DNA from: Lanius collurio
Taxonomy: Eukaryota; Chordata; Aves; Passeriformes; Laniidae
Length of the DNA: 64,000 nucleotides
Direction of reading: 5' to 3'
Assembly: GCA_020086605.1 (NCBI GenBank)
Contig: JACBWW010000051.1
Location: 4,667,296 to 4,731,295 of the forward strand
The position numbers were made by a program, and so were the translations under genes. Positions 24,460 through 35,559 of this stretch are shown one piece after another. The notes beneath the pieces are model-generated. The model saw only the letters and a program-made list of their open reading frames with translations. It searched no databases and had not been told where the DNA came from. Each line of letters begins with the position of its first letter. Positions within the stretch are counted from its first letter, which is position 1.

Positions 24460-24965
24460 TGAAGACAAAGGCTGCCTGTGCCAAACGAGCTGTCCGTGAT
24501 GAGCTTTCTCCAGAAGTGACACACCCTCATCCATTCTCATCTCCCAGTTCCTGACCCCAATTCAGCCAACAACCTGCACCCAATCCATGGAATTCACTAA
24601 TGCAGAGGGAGATTACAGAGAGCAATCTGGAGAGGACCAAGGGAGAACAGAGAGAGAGAAGGTGCTGCAGCTGTTCTCTGTGGCACCACTGTCCAGTAAA
24701 GCCATAAAAACTCTCTACCTGATGGGGAAATGCTCTTGAAGGCCAATTGCAATGCTTATCCCAGATCAGACCTTCCTGAAGCAAGCCAGGCTCCACTGGC
24801 CCCAGTGCTCATTAGCAGTTTCTTCTCATACAAATTCTAGGTGACTTTGTTCCCACACACACACCAAGGTCAATGGAGCCAGCAAAAGAGGGTCTTGTGC
24901 CCAACCCCACAGAACAGTTTTTCAGTCTCTCAGCTGCTGGTGTACCCATTGCAGCCCTGTGCATG

Positions 24966-25300
24966 AAGGTCACAGAATTCCAGAATGGTTTGGATTGGAA
25001 GGGACCATAAAACCCATCCAGTCCCACCCTCTGCCATGGGCAGGGACACCTTCCACTGTCCCAGCTTGCTCCCAGCCCTCTCCAGCCTGGCCTTGCACAC
25101 TTCCAGGGATGGGGCAGCCACAGCTTCTCTGGGCACCCCGTGCCAGGGCCTCCCCACCCTCACAGGGAAGAATTTCTTCCCAATATCTAATCCAAACTGG
25201 CCCTCTGTCAGTGTCAAGACATTTCTCCCTGTCCTGACACTCCATGCCCTTGTGAAAAGTCTCTCTCCCATGAGACAGACCTGCAGACAGGGGGAGAGGG
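24966..25300 (-). mobile_element. CR1 LINE 3' fragment, minus strand
   Basis: The plus strand shows the reversed CR1 3' end: TCACAGAATTCCAGAATGG, GGATTGGAAGGGACCATAAA, CCATGGGCAGGGACACCTTC, CCAGGGATGGGGCAGCCACA, GGGCACCCCGTGCCAGGGCC, GAAGAATTTCTTCCCAATAT and CACTCCATGCCCTTGTGAAA. All blocks are well conserved and in the expected order, which suggests a fairly young copy. About 330 bp is present, with no coding part. Confidence 0.96.
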
Positions 25301-25960
25301 ATGCTGAGGCCAGGAATAGAGAGAATACCATGGAGAAGTTGGATTGGACTCACAGCTGGATGACAGAGATTAACGTGGTGAGTACAACCCTGTCAGGCCA
25401 GAAGTGCAACAAAATGAGATTGTCCACTCTGCCACTCCTTGGGACAGCTCCCAGCTGTGTTGTTTGCCCCAGGACCGGCCTCTGCAGAGTCTCCACATGC
25501 TCCATTACCCTCTCCAGCCAAGCTGGTGACTGGGAATGGGTTTCCAGACCTGCATCCTGACAGAGCAGAGACCTGGAGAACGACAGCACCTCTGCACAAA
25601 CCACATCCGCCTGCTCAGACCCTTCACAGGGAACAGCCTCTCTCTCCTCCATCCCAAGAGACCTGCAGTCCCCAGAGCAGGTCATCTCCTCCCCCATGGT
25701 GTCTTTTACTTCTTTCTGGTTCCAGTCTCCATGGGAGCATCTCCTCTGACACCTGCATCTTCTACCCAGTTCAGGGAGCACCTTGCAGAGCCAGGCACTT
25801 GTATCATGCCAGCTTTGTGCAGAATGGGGCTGTTTGGTGTGATCTCCCCTGGTGAAACTTCTGCCTGGGACAGTGGGACTGTTCAAATCCACTTGATCTC
25901 TTCCACCAGGAAACTCCTGATTATAAAGTACTTTACACTAATTGCATACAAGCAAGTTAT

Positions 25961-25976
25961 AAAAAAAAAAAAAAAA
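25961..25976. repeat. A16 homopolymer
   Basis: Sixteen consecutive A residues follow AGCAAGTTAT and precede GTCAAAATG. An A-tail can mark a retrocopy, but the upstream sequence matches no gene or element that I recognise, and I saw no target-site duplication. It is best treated as a simple repeat. Confidence 0.9.
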
Positions 25977-28900
25977 GTCAAAATGTTCTCTTTAACACAA
26001 TTCAGTGTTTTCCACTTTTATAATGTATTTGATGACACCCCCCAGGGAAGACACTCCTGCATGAACAAGTAACAACACAAGAGGAAAGCACAAGCAGAGC
26101 AATCTGGGTATGGATGATAATTACCAGCACATAAAAATATATCATAAGATACGCTTAAATAACTTCACATGAGGTGGCAGTTCTGGTCTAGCAATTCCTT
26201 TACCATGATATAATTTTTGTGCTCATAGGCCAATGGGAAGTAGCTAAAAATCTTAGAACCACATTGAGGAGTCAATGGGGAAGAGTTTGTGTCATTTCTG
26301 CTGTCACATTGTCACTCCATAGAATTTGGTCCTGGACAGCTGGGGCTAGTTTTCCCTGTGCTGCTTCTTCCTGGCTAGCCAGGCCTCAGTGGTCCATGCC
26401 AGACTGAATTCCAGATCACCAGATATTCCCTCTTCACAGCTGACTCCTGATTTGCCTTGAAATAAGAGTTTGTTCTGTATGGGACACAACATCTTCTTTT
26501 GGTCTGAGCAAAAGACTCCTGAGCTGAGCTAAAGCAGAAATCATTTATCCAGCCCTCAGGAGTAAAGATTCCCCCCACTGCAATGCCCTGGGAGCTTCTG
26601 GAACTCCTTGTGCCCTTTGGAGTGGCCTGAAGGGACACATCCTGCAGTAATATTTGTCACTATCTCCCTTCTCACTGCATTTGTGTGGTCAAAAAATACT
26701 GAGACCGCCGTGACAACCAGCTGGAGACATCTCACTGTTCTACCAGGTGGGGAGGGGATGTCTAGCAAACAAACAAGAAACCAGATCTTGAGTGCTTCAA
26801 ACAACCCAAGTTTGAGTTGTTTGCCTCCTGGAATAAATAGCAACAGCAAGGTGTTAGTCCTGGGATAAAAAGATGAAGCTCCTCCCCACCTCACCAGCCC
26901 TTTGCTGGGCTCAAACCAGCCTGGATGTCTGTCCAAATATTCTGCTGCCCACAGCCAGCCTGAAAAGCATTTTCTACCGGAGTGCCTCTGACACTGTTAT
27001 CTCCCTTCTGTGCAAAACATACACAGCAGAAATAGCGGTCGTTTAAGCTGTACTTTCCACCCCCATTGTTCTCTAACGATCTGGTGCAATTATCCCAACT
27101 GAACTCTGCTGGCAGAGCACAGAGCCGTTTCTGAACTGGCTCTGTCAGTTCCCAGTGGGCTACTGGCCCTTTCTGGGAGCATTTTCTCCTGGTGGGGTGT
27201 CCCAGGAGCCAGTGATGCTCTCAACAGAGCACACTCAGCAGCTCTGGGCAGAGATGGGAACCACCACTGCTGTCTCAGCAGTGAGGGGAGAGCTCTCCCA
27301 AGCATTCCTAGAGCTTCACACTCTGAGATGGACAGAAACAAGAACACCATCTTCCTTGACAGCAGGTAGAAGGGAAAACAGTGAAAATCCTTTCCAGGTG
27401 CCCTGCCATGGACAAGCACAGTCACGTTCAGACAGGAAGCTGCACCAGCGACCTGTTAGCCCTGGTGGGGTTCTGTGGTTTTGTTTGGGTTTTAAAAAGT
27501 CACCTTGCCACTCTCCAGACTGGTTTGTTTTGCCTTCTTGTGCCAGTAAGCCAGGGAAAAGAGCCCCAAACCCAAATAACAAAACCTTACCAAAAATATG
27601 ATCTATCCCCTCGGCTTCCTTTTTTAAAGCTGCTGGAATGAGGGGGACCAACAGCAGGAACCACACTGGTCTCAGCCCCTGGTCTGGAGATGCTCCCTGG
27701 GAGCAGACAGGTAAATGAACTGCCTGAGCAAGGTGCTGCTCATCGTCTCAGAGCCAAGAGGTCAGAAGGAGGCCAGTCCTTCATTTTCTATTCTGGCAAA
27801 ACTCCTGTTGTTATCCACAAGCACAGGGTGATTCAGGGAACAGGAGAGGTGTTCCAGAGTGGATTCTACAACAACTGCTCATTGAATTCCAGATTCCTCT
27901 CACTGCAGCAGCCTTGTTGTACCTCCAACACCCATTACCCAGGAATATCCAGTGGTGGAGAACCCCCACATCCCTGGGGATCAGGGATGAAACATCACCA
28001 TGTTCATTTCTGGGCTGCCATTCCCCCTGAAAGCACAGCCCCCACTGCTCCCCAGAGCAGCCCCTCAGTCTCTGCTGCCACGTGAGCCCACAGGCTCAGG
28101 CACCCTGTTGGGTGGGGGGAGCCAAGCACACTGCAATGTTTACAGAGATGGAGAGAGGATTAAAGTCCTCTGTGAGCAGCAGTAACCCAAACCAGAGGTG
28201 CAGGGCAGAGATTGTGTGTCAGGGCACCCAGAGTACAGGCTGGGATATTAAAGGCAGATTAGGATAATTTCACGTGCCAGCCACCAGGAGAGACCTTGCA
28301 GTCCAAACATGCTTGAACTTGCTGATAAACCTGTTGCCTTCAGTGGATAACCTCCAAAGGAGGCAAAAATGCTGGAGCCACAAAGCAAATGCCAGGCCTG
28401 ATAACAGGCATTTAATATTTATTAGTGCAGGGTTATGAGCCCCTCTCTCTACACTTCTAGCTTCACTAAGAGCATCGGCCCTTCTGCAATCCCACCAGGA
28501 GAGAGGCCTTTCCCTGCTCAAATGGTTTGTGTCAGGCTGACACCAGACGCCTCCGTGTCTCACAAGAAGGAGCAGTTTTATGGCCAACTGCCAGAATTAG
28601 TTTATAACCTGTGGCTGGTACCAGCAATCCCTAGGTCTGACTGAAGGGAAGGTGCCCTGATCTTGGGTCTATGGTTAAGGATGTCAGGAGAACTGCATTA
28701 TCACTCACACTGTGTTAACCCCTCCAGCTCACACTGCAAAGAGCATCAGCCCTTCGGAGCACAGTGAGGAGCTGTGGAGAGGCTGGGAAGGGCCTGTTCT
28801 ATCACTGCCCCAGCCTGGGTGTTACAGCCCAGTGGTCTCTTTTGATCATAGAATCTCCTCTGCAGCTTCATTCTGCTCCCTGGCCCTGGGCAGTGGTGTC

Positions 28901-31900
28901 TGCAGACTTCTGTGGCTTGTGGTGGAACACAAGCCACATCTCCTATCGCCTTAAGAGCCAAACAAATGTTCATCACCTACACCTACACTAAAATCCAGAT
29001 GTTTTTTGCACATTTATTGTCATTATTAGATGATCTCATGCCCAGGAACATAGTGATGTATGCAGCAAAAGTGGCAGTGAAAGTAACTGGGTTCCTTAGA
29101 GGAAGAGCAACCAATAAAAGGTGAGAAATTCTCTTTACATGAGGTCAGGTCAGAGGCAGATTCACCAGCCTGTAGTCTATGGATCTGAGGGATGGCATTC
29201 CTAGGGCTTAGCCCCTTCACAGGGAACTGGGTGTCACACAGAGGCAAAGCAAGTGATGGACTGCAAACTGCAAGAAGGCTTCAGAAGCTTTCAGTCAAGG
29301 AAAAGGAAAAGGACAAGGGATGAAATGGTCTAATGGAGTAAGAGAAAATCTGTTGGATCGAGTCATCCTTGCAAGTTAATGGGCATACTTAAAATTTCCT
29401 TGGCATCCTGGAAGGAGAATGTATTGAGTGCTCATGAAACAAGAGGAAACTCAAAGCAAGTAGACAAGTTCTGCTTCAAGGGATGAGTGGCTTCAAAGGA
29501 AGGAAATCCTTCTGACAAAAACAAGGCAGTGGCACGAAGATGGACATCCCTGAGACAGACAGCTCCACCTCCTGTGAGTCTTTTGCTGTGGTGACACAGC
29601 TGGGACTTCTAGAGCACACAGGAGCATCCTGGTGGCACAAGGGTCCCCACCAATATTCCAATCTCCACTACATCCAGGCTGCAAATTACTAGATGCCCTG
29701 TCATCACCATTCTCTAGGATACCAATCTGGATGTCCTCTCACAGCATATCCTGGCCTGGCCCAGCAGGTTTTCAAAGAAAAAATAGAGACAGGAAAAAGA
29801 GAAGGATTTTTATTATCTCCACTCCCTCCCCATACAATGCATCAGCCTTTCTGATCCACTAACACCAGCACAGTAGCTCATGACTTTGCTAACCCCACAG
29901 AGCTGAACATCACTCCAGTCTCATACCCACTGCACTGAATGAAAAACAAGAGCACCAATGCAAGGAAAAACCTCTCTAGTTGTCTTTGTATGGATTTCTT
30001 GGATAAAGGGTTTCACCACAGCCCTCCCATGCCAGTCAGGGTCCATGCTCGTGTCACATTATCTAGACATCTTCATGTCAAATGCCCTGCAATCCCCCAG
30101 CTCGGTTAGAGGGACCTTGAGCAGTTTTCAGTGCCACAAGCCAGGTGTCAGCACCCTCTTGGGCACTGAGAAGATCCACACAGAGAGCCAAATACCCTGC
30201 AGGTCATCAGGTCAGCACAGAGGAAGGACCATGGCTTGGTGGAGTGATGTGGGTCAGCTCTACAGCAGCCACTACATTCCACAGGATAAATCAGGAAGGG
30301 GAGAACTTCCAAGTATCCCTCATACAAGTGATAATGGGATAAAAAATTAAAAAGAAAAAAAAAGAGTTGAAGAGCTTTCTTGTTAAAAAACAGCCTGGGA
30401 ATTTTGCACAGGTGGCTGTAGCAGTAGTACAACAGGTCCAGACAACAGGAAAAGGCTGATGGAGGAATCCCACTTGCCACAGAAGGAGCAGAAGGAACCT
30501 TGCATCACTTTGCCAAATGCCCTGGAGATGCCAGCTAAAAATAAACAGGAGAGCTTTATAAGTGATCAAAATTATGATTTACTAGGGGCAACAGATTGTC
30601 TGGGAGAACTCAAACTGAACCCAGAAAAGCAGCAGCCTGCTCTGCAAGAACAAGGGATGCTGTCAGTGTGCTGTGAGGACACAGGCATGGGCTGGAGGGA
30701 GAAAACTCAGACCTAGAGAAGGTCCCAGCAGTGCAGAGAAGCAGTTCTGGGGACAAAAGGACAACCTGGAACACACTGGGGAGGATCTGCTGGGACAGGA
30801 ACAGTGCAGACCCACGCTCAGCAGTGATTCAGTGCGGAGGACTGGGGAGAACACAATCATGAAAAGAAACATGGGTGAGGGTGACTGAGCCAAAAGGATT
30901 GGGGAGCCTTCAGAGGGGCACCAGAAAAGTTAAAATGCTGATTTCAGAAAGGCAAACAACAGTAAGCCCTGAGCTTTGTTATGAATGTCTTGGAAGGCTG
31001 AACTGCAGAAAAAAAGGAGCAGTGACAGAGCTGCAAGTTTGGTGAAGAACAGGGCCTTGAACAAACTCTCTGGCTGCCAAGGCAAGGCAGGAGGAAAAGG
31101 AAGGGACCAATAAGCTGAGCCATGAGATCCTTGTGGGGTGCAGAAGGAGGAATCTGCACCAGGTTGATTACTACCAGCACCAGCTAAAAGCAAGGTCACC
31201 AGCACAGAAGGACAAAACCGAAACAGCAAGGAGCTGAGCTCTGAAGGAACAGCGAGGGTGGATGGCTTGCAGTGACTTGATGCTGTATTCCCTATGGCAG
31301 CTCTATGCCCAGAAATGAGTTTTATGCCTTTCTGTGCTTTTAAACTGAGCCTGAGTGGCAAGAGAAGGGAAAAAAACCCAAGGACACACACACAGAGAAC
31401 ACAGACAGCTCAGGGTTCTGTGGCAGTGGGGAGGAGTGTGGAGGCACCCTGCTTGCTTGTTCAGCCAGCTTTTGGGGTTTTTTTTCTTCCTCCATAGAGT
31501 TGAACTTAGTTTTTTCCTGGAATTTTGGGGTTTTTTTGCTTTTTCTGCTGGACTGCTTCAACATCAGAGCATTTCAGGACTGTTCTCCACTGAGGATCTG
31601 ACTGTTCTCCATCCCAGCTCCAAGGAGGAGGGAAACCTAAGGGAGGACTCCAACACTTTCTTAGGTTTTCCTCCACAGCGAGAGATTTTTTTTATTTAGC
31701 ATTACTACCCTTTTCCTGTGTGTTTGTTAAATTAATAGTTTTATCTCCTTCACTTTCCTTCAAGGAAAATTTCCTTTTTTCCCAAACTTGGTGGAGGGAG
31801 GGGTGGTTTGTAATCTGCCTTCTCTCAGAGTATATATTTCTAAATTTGGCCAAACCCACACAGTGGAAAACTGTCCATCAGATGAGAGAGAGAGACATGA

Positions 31901-32389
31901 TATATCCACCTCTCAGAGCTGGAAAGCTCAGATCAGCTGTCTTGGATACATGGAGAAGGTCACAAAGACCACTGTGAGACAACAGCTGCAGCTGGTGCAG
32001 CACAGATACTTATCAGGGTCCACAAGAAGATGAGATTTAACCCTCAGATACAGCAAGAGCAGGGTAAGGAACCCTTCTGCGGGAAGGGTTTCCAAAGAGA
32101 TGTGCCTGACAAGTCTATCTCAAGGCACAGATGCAGGTTTCTGGGGTTTGGGCACAACCAAGTAGGCTTAGAAGGTCACAGAGAGGGCAAATGAAGTGGA
32201 AAATAGGAAGAAAACAAACCTCCAGCCTACCAGCTGAATTTTCCTGATGTCATGTGGATATTCAGCTCCCCACCACTCTACTTGCACCAGGCAAGGGGGA
32301 CATTTGCCTGTGTGAGTGGAGCAGATGGAAAAACCACAAAGGAAGTCACAGTAGCTGAGTGTCCCCTCTCACCGTGGTCACCCACTTAA

Positions 32390-32640
32390 AGCCCTGCTGC
32401 ACAGCATCACACGTTTCAACACCTGCAGTGATAAACAGCAGCACAAACCAGGAACAACCACTTGGTCGTGTTTATCCTCAAGTGTTCCTCGGTCGCATTG
32501 CAACCCACAATAGCATTCGTTAACAAGTGTTAGAACATGGTTACAAATTGCAGCAAACACAAACCCTCCGTCAGTGTTATTGCAGACTTCATTAACGATG
32601 ATCCTTCGCATTTCAGCAACAGCCATTCAAGGATCTGAAA
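32390..32640. promoter_or_regulatory. Candidate conserved element
   Basis: This segment keeps several CpGs in an otherwise CpG-poor area (GGTCGTGTTTATCCTC, CCTCGGTCGCATTGCAAC, CATTCGTTAACAAGTG, CATTAACGATGATCC). It carries GTTAAC and ATTGCAAC, which resemble HNF1 half-site and C/EBP cores. An 82-codon minus-strand frame spans it (32,378-32,626), but I recognise no domain in it. Preserved CpGs plus AT-rich motifs could mean constraint; a non-coding element seems more likely than an exon. This is inference. Confidence 0.22.
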
Positions 32641-34167
32641 ACATTTGTATGCCTCTGTGAGCCAAGTGTCACGCTCCATGTGTGAGCCAGATGTTCACAA
32701 CATCATTTTACAAATAAGGGAATGAAGTCCACAAGACTGACTCCAGACCCCTTTCCACCCACTGAGTAATCCACTGGCCACCAACTACTCATAGGGGAAT
32801 TGTCCAATTCAAGGCAGGGCAGGATACCATTATGGCCTCTTTGTTTCTTTGCTTTGTCTCTTAATCCCTTGCTCCTCCTTGTATTTAGACCCTGGGCCTG
32901 GGGGTTACCTCTGATGGGCACAGAGACACATCTTAGCCCTTCCCAGCCGTGCAGGGGTACCAGGATCTGGCAGCAGAGAGCTTGTGAAGGAGATCTCCAG
33001 CAGCTGCTTGCGTCAGACCGGGCCCCTCACAGACACAGCAAACCCAGTTAATTCACAGTAGCAGCAAGGCCAAGGAAATCCCACCTCCCTGCCACTCCAG
33101 CCCTCTCCCCTGCAGAGCACACAGTGCCTGCACTTGGCAGGGCCCTGCCCACCTTCAAAACTTGGCACTTCCAAGCTCCAAAAGGAGAGTCGAGAAGTCA
33201 TTCCCACTTAGCAAACCGAGCTTTTTGAAGTGCTTTGCTCCTGCCTCCCTCCCCCAGCCCCCGCTGTCTGAGTGGTGCAGGAGATCCCCTCGCATTACAG
33301 AAACACCTCTGCTTATTAAAGGTACTGCAGCATCTCTCCTACATCCCTCCTGCCGAACTGCTCCACCAGCTGAGTCTCTGCATCCTGTCATTTTTTCAAG
33401 ATTTAGGGAAAAAAACCCAAAAATCACACGCTGCTCCCTCTAGTGACAACCTGAGCACGTTTAAGCACCCTGGCCGTGACTTGCAACATCCCTCCAAGAG
33501 CCGAGTTTAGGCACAGCAGGCAACGTTTTTACCGAGGACCCATTCTCTGTCACCTTAGCCTTCCTTTCATGCCTTGGGCACACCAGAGCCTACCTGAGCT
33601 GCTCTCTCAGAGGCTGCTGCTCTGCACACACAGGTCTCACCAAGCTCAAGAGGCTGCTAATAGGATCTGCAGAGCTTCACCAGTCACCACTGAAAATCTA
33701 GTCTGAGCTGAGAGTGACCTCAAGGTAAAAGCACCAGGCAGCTGCAGTCACCTGAGTGGGGTCATCACGTGTGCACTCTGCAAGTGGTGCTCGTTGAGCA
33801 AATAAAAGCACATTGGAGAATTGAAAACAGCTACGCAACAGAAAACTGAGTTCAAACCAGCATTGCAGCTCCTGCATTCGTGCCAGGGACAGCAGAAGGT
33901 TGTTACACTCAGGTCTAGTCAGGGTAAGCTAGAAACAAAAATGGACAGTGCAGCTTCATGGAAAAAAAGGCAAATCAACTGGGCAAAGAAAACAACAAAA
34001 GGGAGGTTGAAGTTAACATAACCATCACCTTCCTATTCAGTCTAGACCATCACGTGGCACAGGTGAATACCCAGGGCTCCAGCTGAACAGAGAGCCTGCA
34101 ACCACCTCCCATCTGTCATCTGGTGGGGTCAGAGGAGAGAGGTCAATTATTTCTTGATATTCCCCAG

Positions 34168-34710
34168 TGTATTGGTTTTGGCTGGGGTAGAGTCAATTTT
34201 CTTCTCCCTAGCTGGTATGGGGCTGTGCTTTGCATTTGTGCTGGAAACAGTTCTGGGCTGGGCTGTTGTAGGTACTGCTGAGCAGTGCTGACACCGTGTC
34301 GAGGCATTTCTCATCCAGTGAGCAGACTGAGGGTGCACAGGAGTTTGGGAGAGGACACGGCAGGGACAGGCGATCCCAACCGGCACAAGGGATATCCCAG
34401 ACCACAGAGCATCACACTCAGCATGAGAAGCAGGGTGAAGAAGAAGGAAGAGGGTGATGTTCTCAGTTACAGCATTTGTTTTCCTAAGCCACTGTTAGGT
34501 GTGATGGAGCCCTGCTCTCCTGGGGATGGCTGAACTCCTGCCAGCAATGGGAAGCAGTGAATGGATTCTTTATTTTGCTTCGCTTGCATTTTGCTGGCTT
34601 TTGCTTTGATGACTACAGCCTTTATCTGAGCCCTCAAGTTATCACATTTTCACCCTTCAATTCTCCCCCCATCCCACTGTGGGGTGTCTTCCAGCAGCTG
34701 TCAGTGCTGA
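34168..34710 (+). mobile_element. Decayed avian retroviral LTR, plus strand
   Basis: This is a second copy of the LTR family seen at 2,386, here on the plus strand. It starts TGTATTGGTTTTGGCTGGGG and continues with AGTCAATTTTCTTC, AGCTGGTATGGGGCTG, GCTGAGCAGTGCTGACACCG, a GAAGAAGAAGG block near 34,440, GATGGAGCCCTGC, GGGATGGCTGAACTCCTGCC and, at its 3' end, TTCTCCCCCCATCCCACTG. The last 30-40 bp are blurred, so the end is approximate. In the expected core-promoter area I see no intact TATA box. There are no viral genes beside it, so it is probably a solo LTR left by recombination or a truncated copy. Confidence 0.85.
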
Positions 34711-35559
34711 GGACCCACATCCCTGTTTTACCTGTCTCTGCCATTGCAAACAAATAACCTGCCAAGGTACCAAACTCCCCTGGCCCAGGAGCTCAGCCAT
34801 GCGTGGCAGAGCCGTGCCTGGCAGCCCCTTGCAGGGCTGTCTGGAGCACACACACCTACCTCCCTGAGCTGCCTGCACACCCCGCCAGCCCCTCTCATCA
34901 GCCCGAGGTCACGTCCTGGCAAACCCCTGCCTGAAGCTCCCAACCTTGCCTGCATGAGAAACAGTAACGCACTCACCCTCCCTTCCAACACACTCACCCT
35001 CCCTTCCACTCACACTGTGGGGCAGTGCTGGGCCCAGAGTGAGACCCAGAGGATGCCCTAAGGCTGGGGAAGCCCCGGCCACTGCAGGATGCAGCCACAG
35101 TGCAGAGCCAGCAAAGCTGTCAGGGCAGGAACCAGAGACGGGACATGCTGGGTGGGTGGGAGAGACACAGGCAGGCATTGGCACTGGGACAGGCCTGGAG
35201 AGATCTGTAACCCTGATGCTGCTCCTGGAAATGGTGGCAGAGGATGGTGGGGATGTGGGATGTGTTTATTTAATGGCATTTCATTCTCAGCACTACAGAT
35301 ATTTTAAATAAATTCATTAAAATAATCGCAGTGCCACGACATCCCGGTGCCTGCTGCAGACAGGGTGCCCTTCAGCAGAGCAAGCTGTGGCTGGGTGTCC
35401 CTGACCCTCACCCTGGGAACAGGAGACCTGCTGGGCTAGGAGGGAGGCCAAACTGGGGGAATGGGCTCTGTGTGACAGCCTGGCAGAGAGAGGAGGGGAC
35501 AATGTGACAGGGCCAGCATGTGACATGCTGACTCTCAGCCAGACAGGGCTAACGTGGCA
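34711..35559. other. Unique DNA with a small tandem repeat
   Basis: There is no recognisable gene. A 21-bp two-copy repeat lies at 34,970-35,013. Near 35,300 the sequence is AT-rich, with ATTTTAAATAAATTCATTAA. The rest is GC-rich spacer leading into the CCCAG-rich repeat region. Confidence 0.55.
34970..35013. repeat. 21-bp tandem repeat, two copies
   Basis: ACTCACCCTCCCTTCCA at 34,971 recurs at 34,992, giving a 21-bp period; a third, partial unit (CTCACAC) follows. The strand is strongly pyrimidine-rich. There is no visible role. Confidence 0.85.

Larger units (their letters stand above)
20691..24964. other. Unique DNA, no gene seen
   Basis: About 4 kb without recognisable repeats or exons. 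A perfect short hairpin lies at 20,972-21,000 and a 14-bp tandem repeat at 24,427-24,459, both listed separately. The patch 21,690-21,960 is GC-rich with some CpG but does not reach island quality. The 174-codon minus-strand frame at 21,652-22,176 lies over that GC-rich patch, where stops are rare, and has no domain. Confidence 0.55.
25301..34167. other. Long unique stretch, no gene seen
   Basis: Nearly 9 kb without recognisable retroposons. It contains an A16 tract at 25,961-25,976, A-rich runs near 30,340-30,366 and T-rich runs near 31,480-31,545. Open frames reach about 191 codons (24,985-25,560), but that frame starts inside the CR1, and a 180-codon minus-strand frame covers much of the same DNA. 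None shows a domain. A CpG-containing, motif-rich patch at 32,390-32,640 is listed separately. Confidence 0.5.

Noticed and set aside
25961..25976. A16 tract considered as the tail of a processed pseudogene
   Set aside because: No recognisable coding or transcript-like sequence upstream and no target-site duplication; the same holds for 62,882-62,897.
33424..33450. CTCF-like word (GTCACTAGAGGGAGC on the minus strand)
   Set aside because: A key C of the core is replaced by A and the first base is off; too weak to list.
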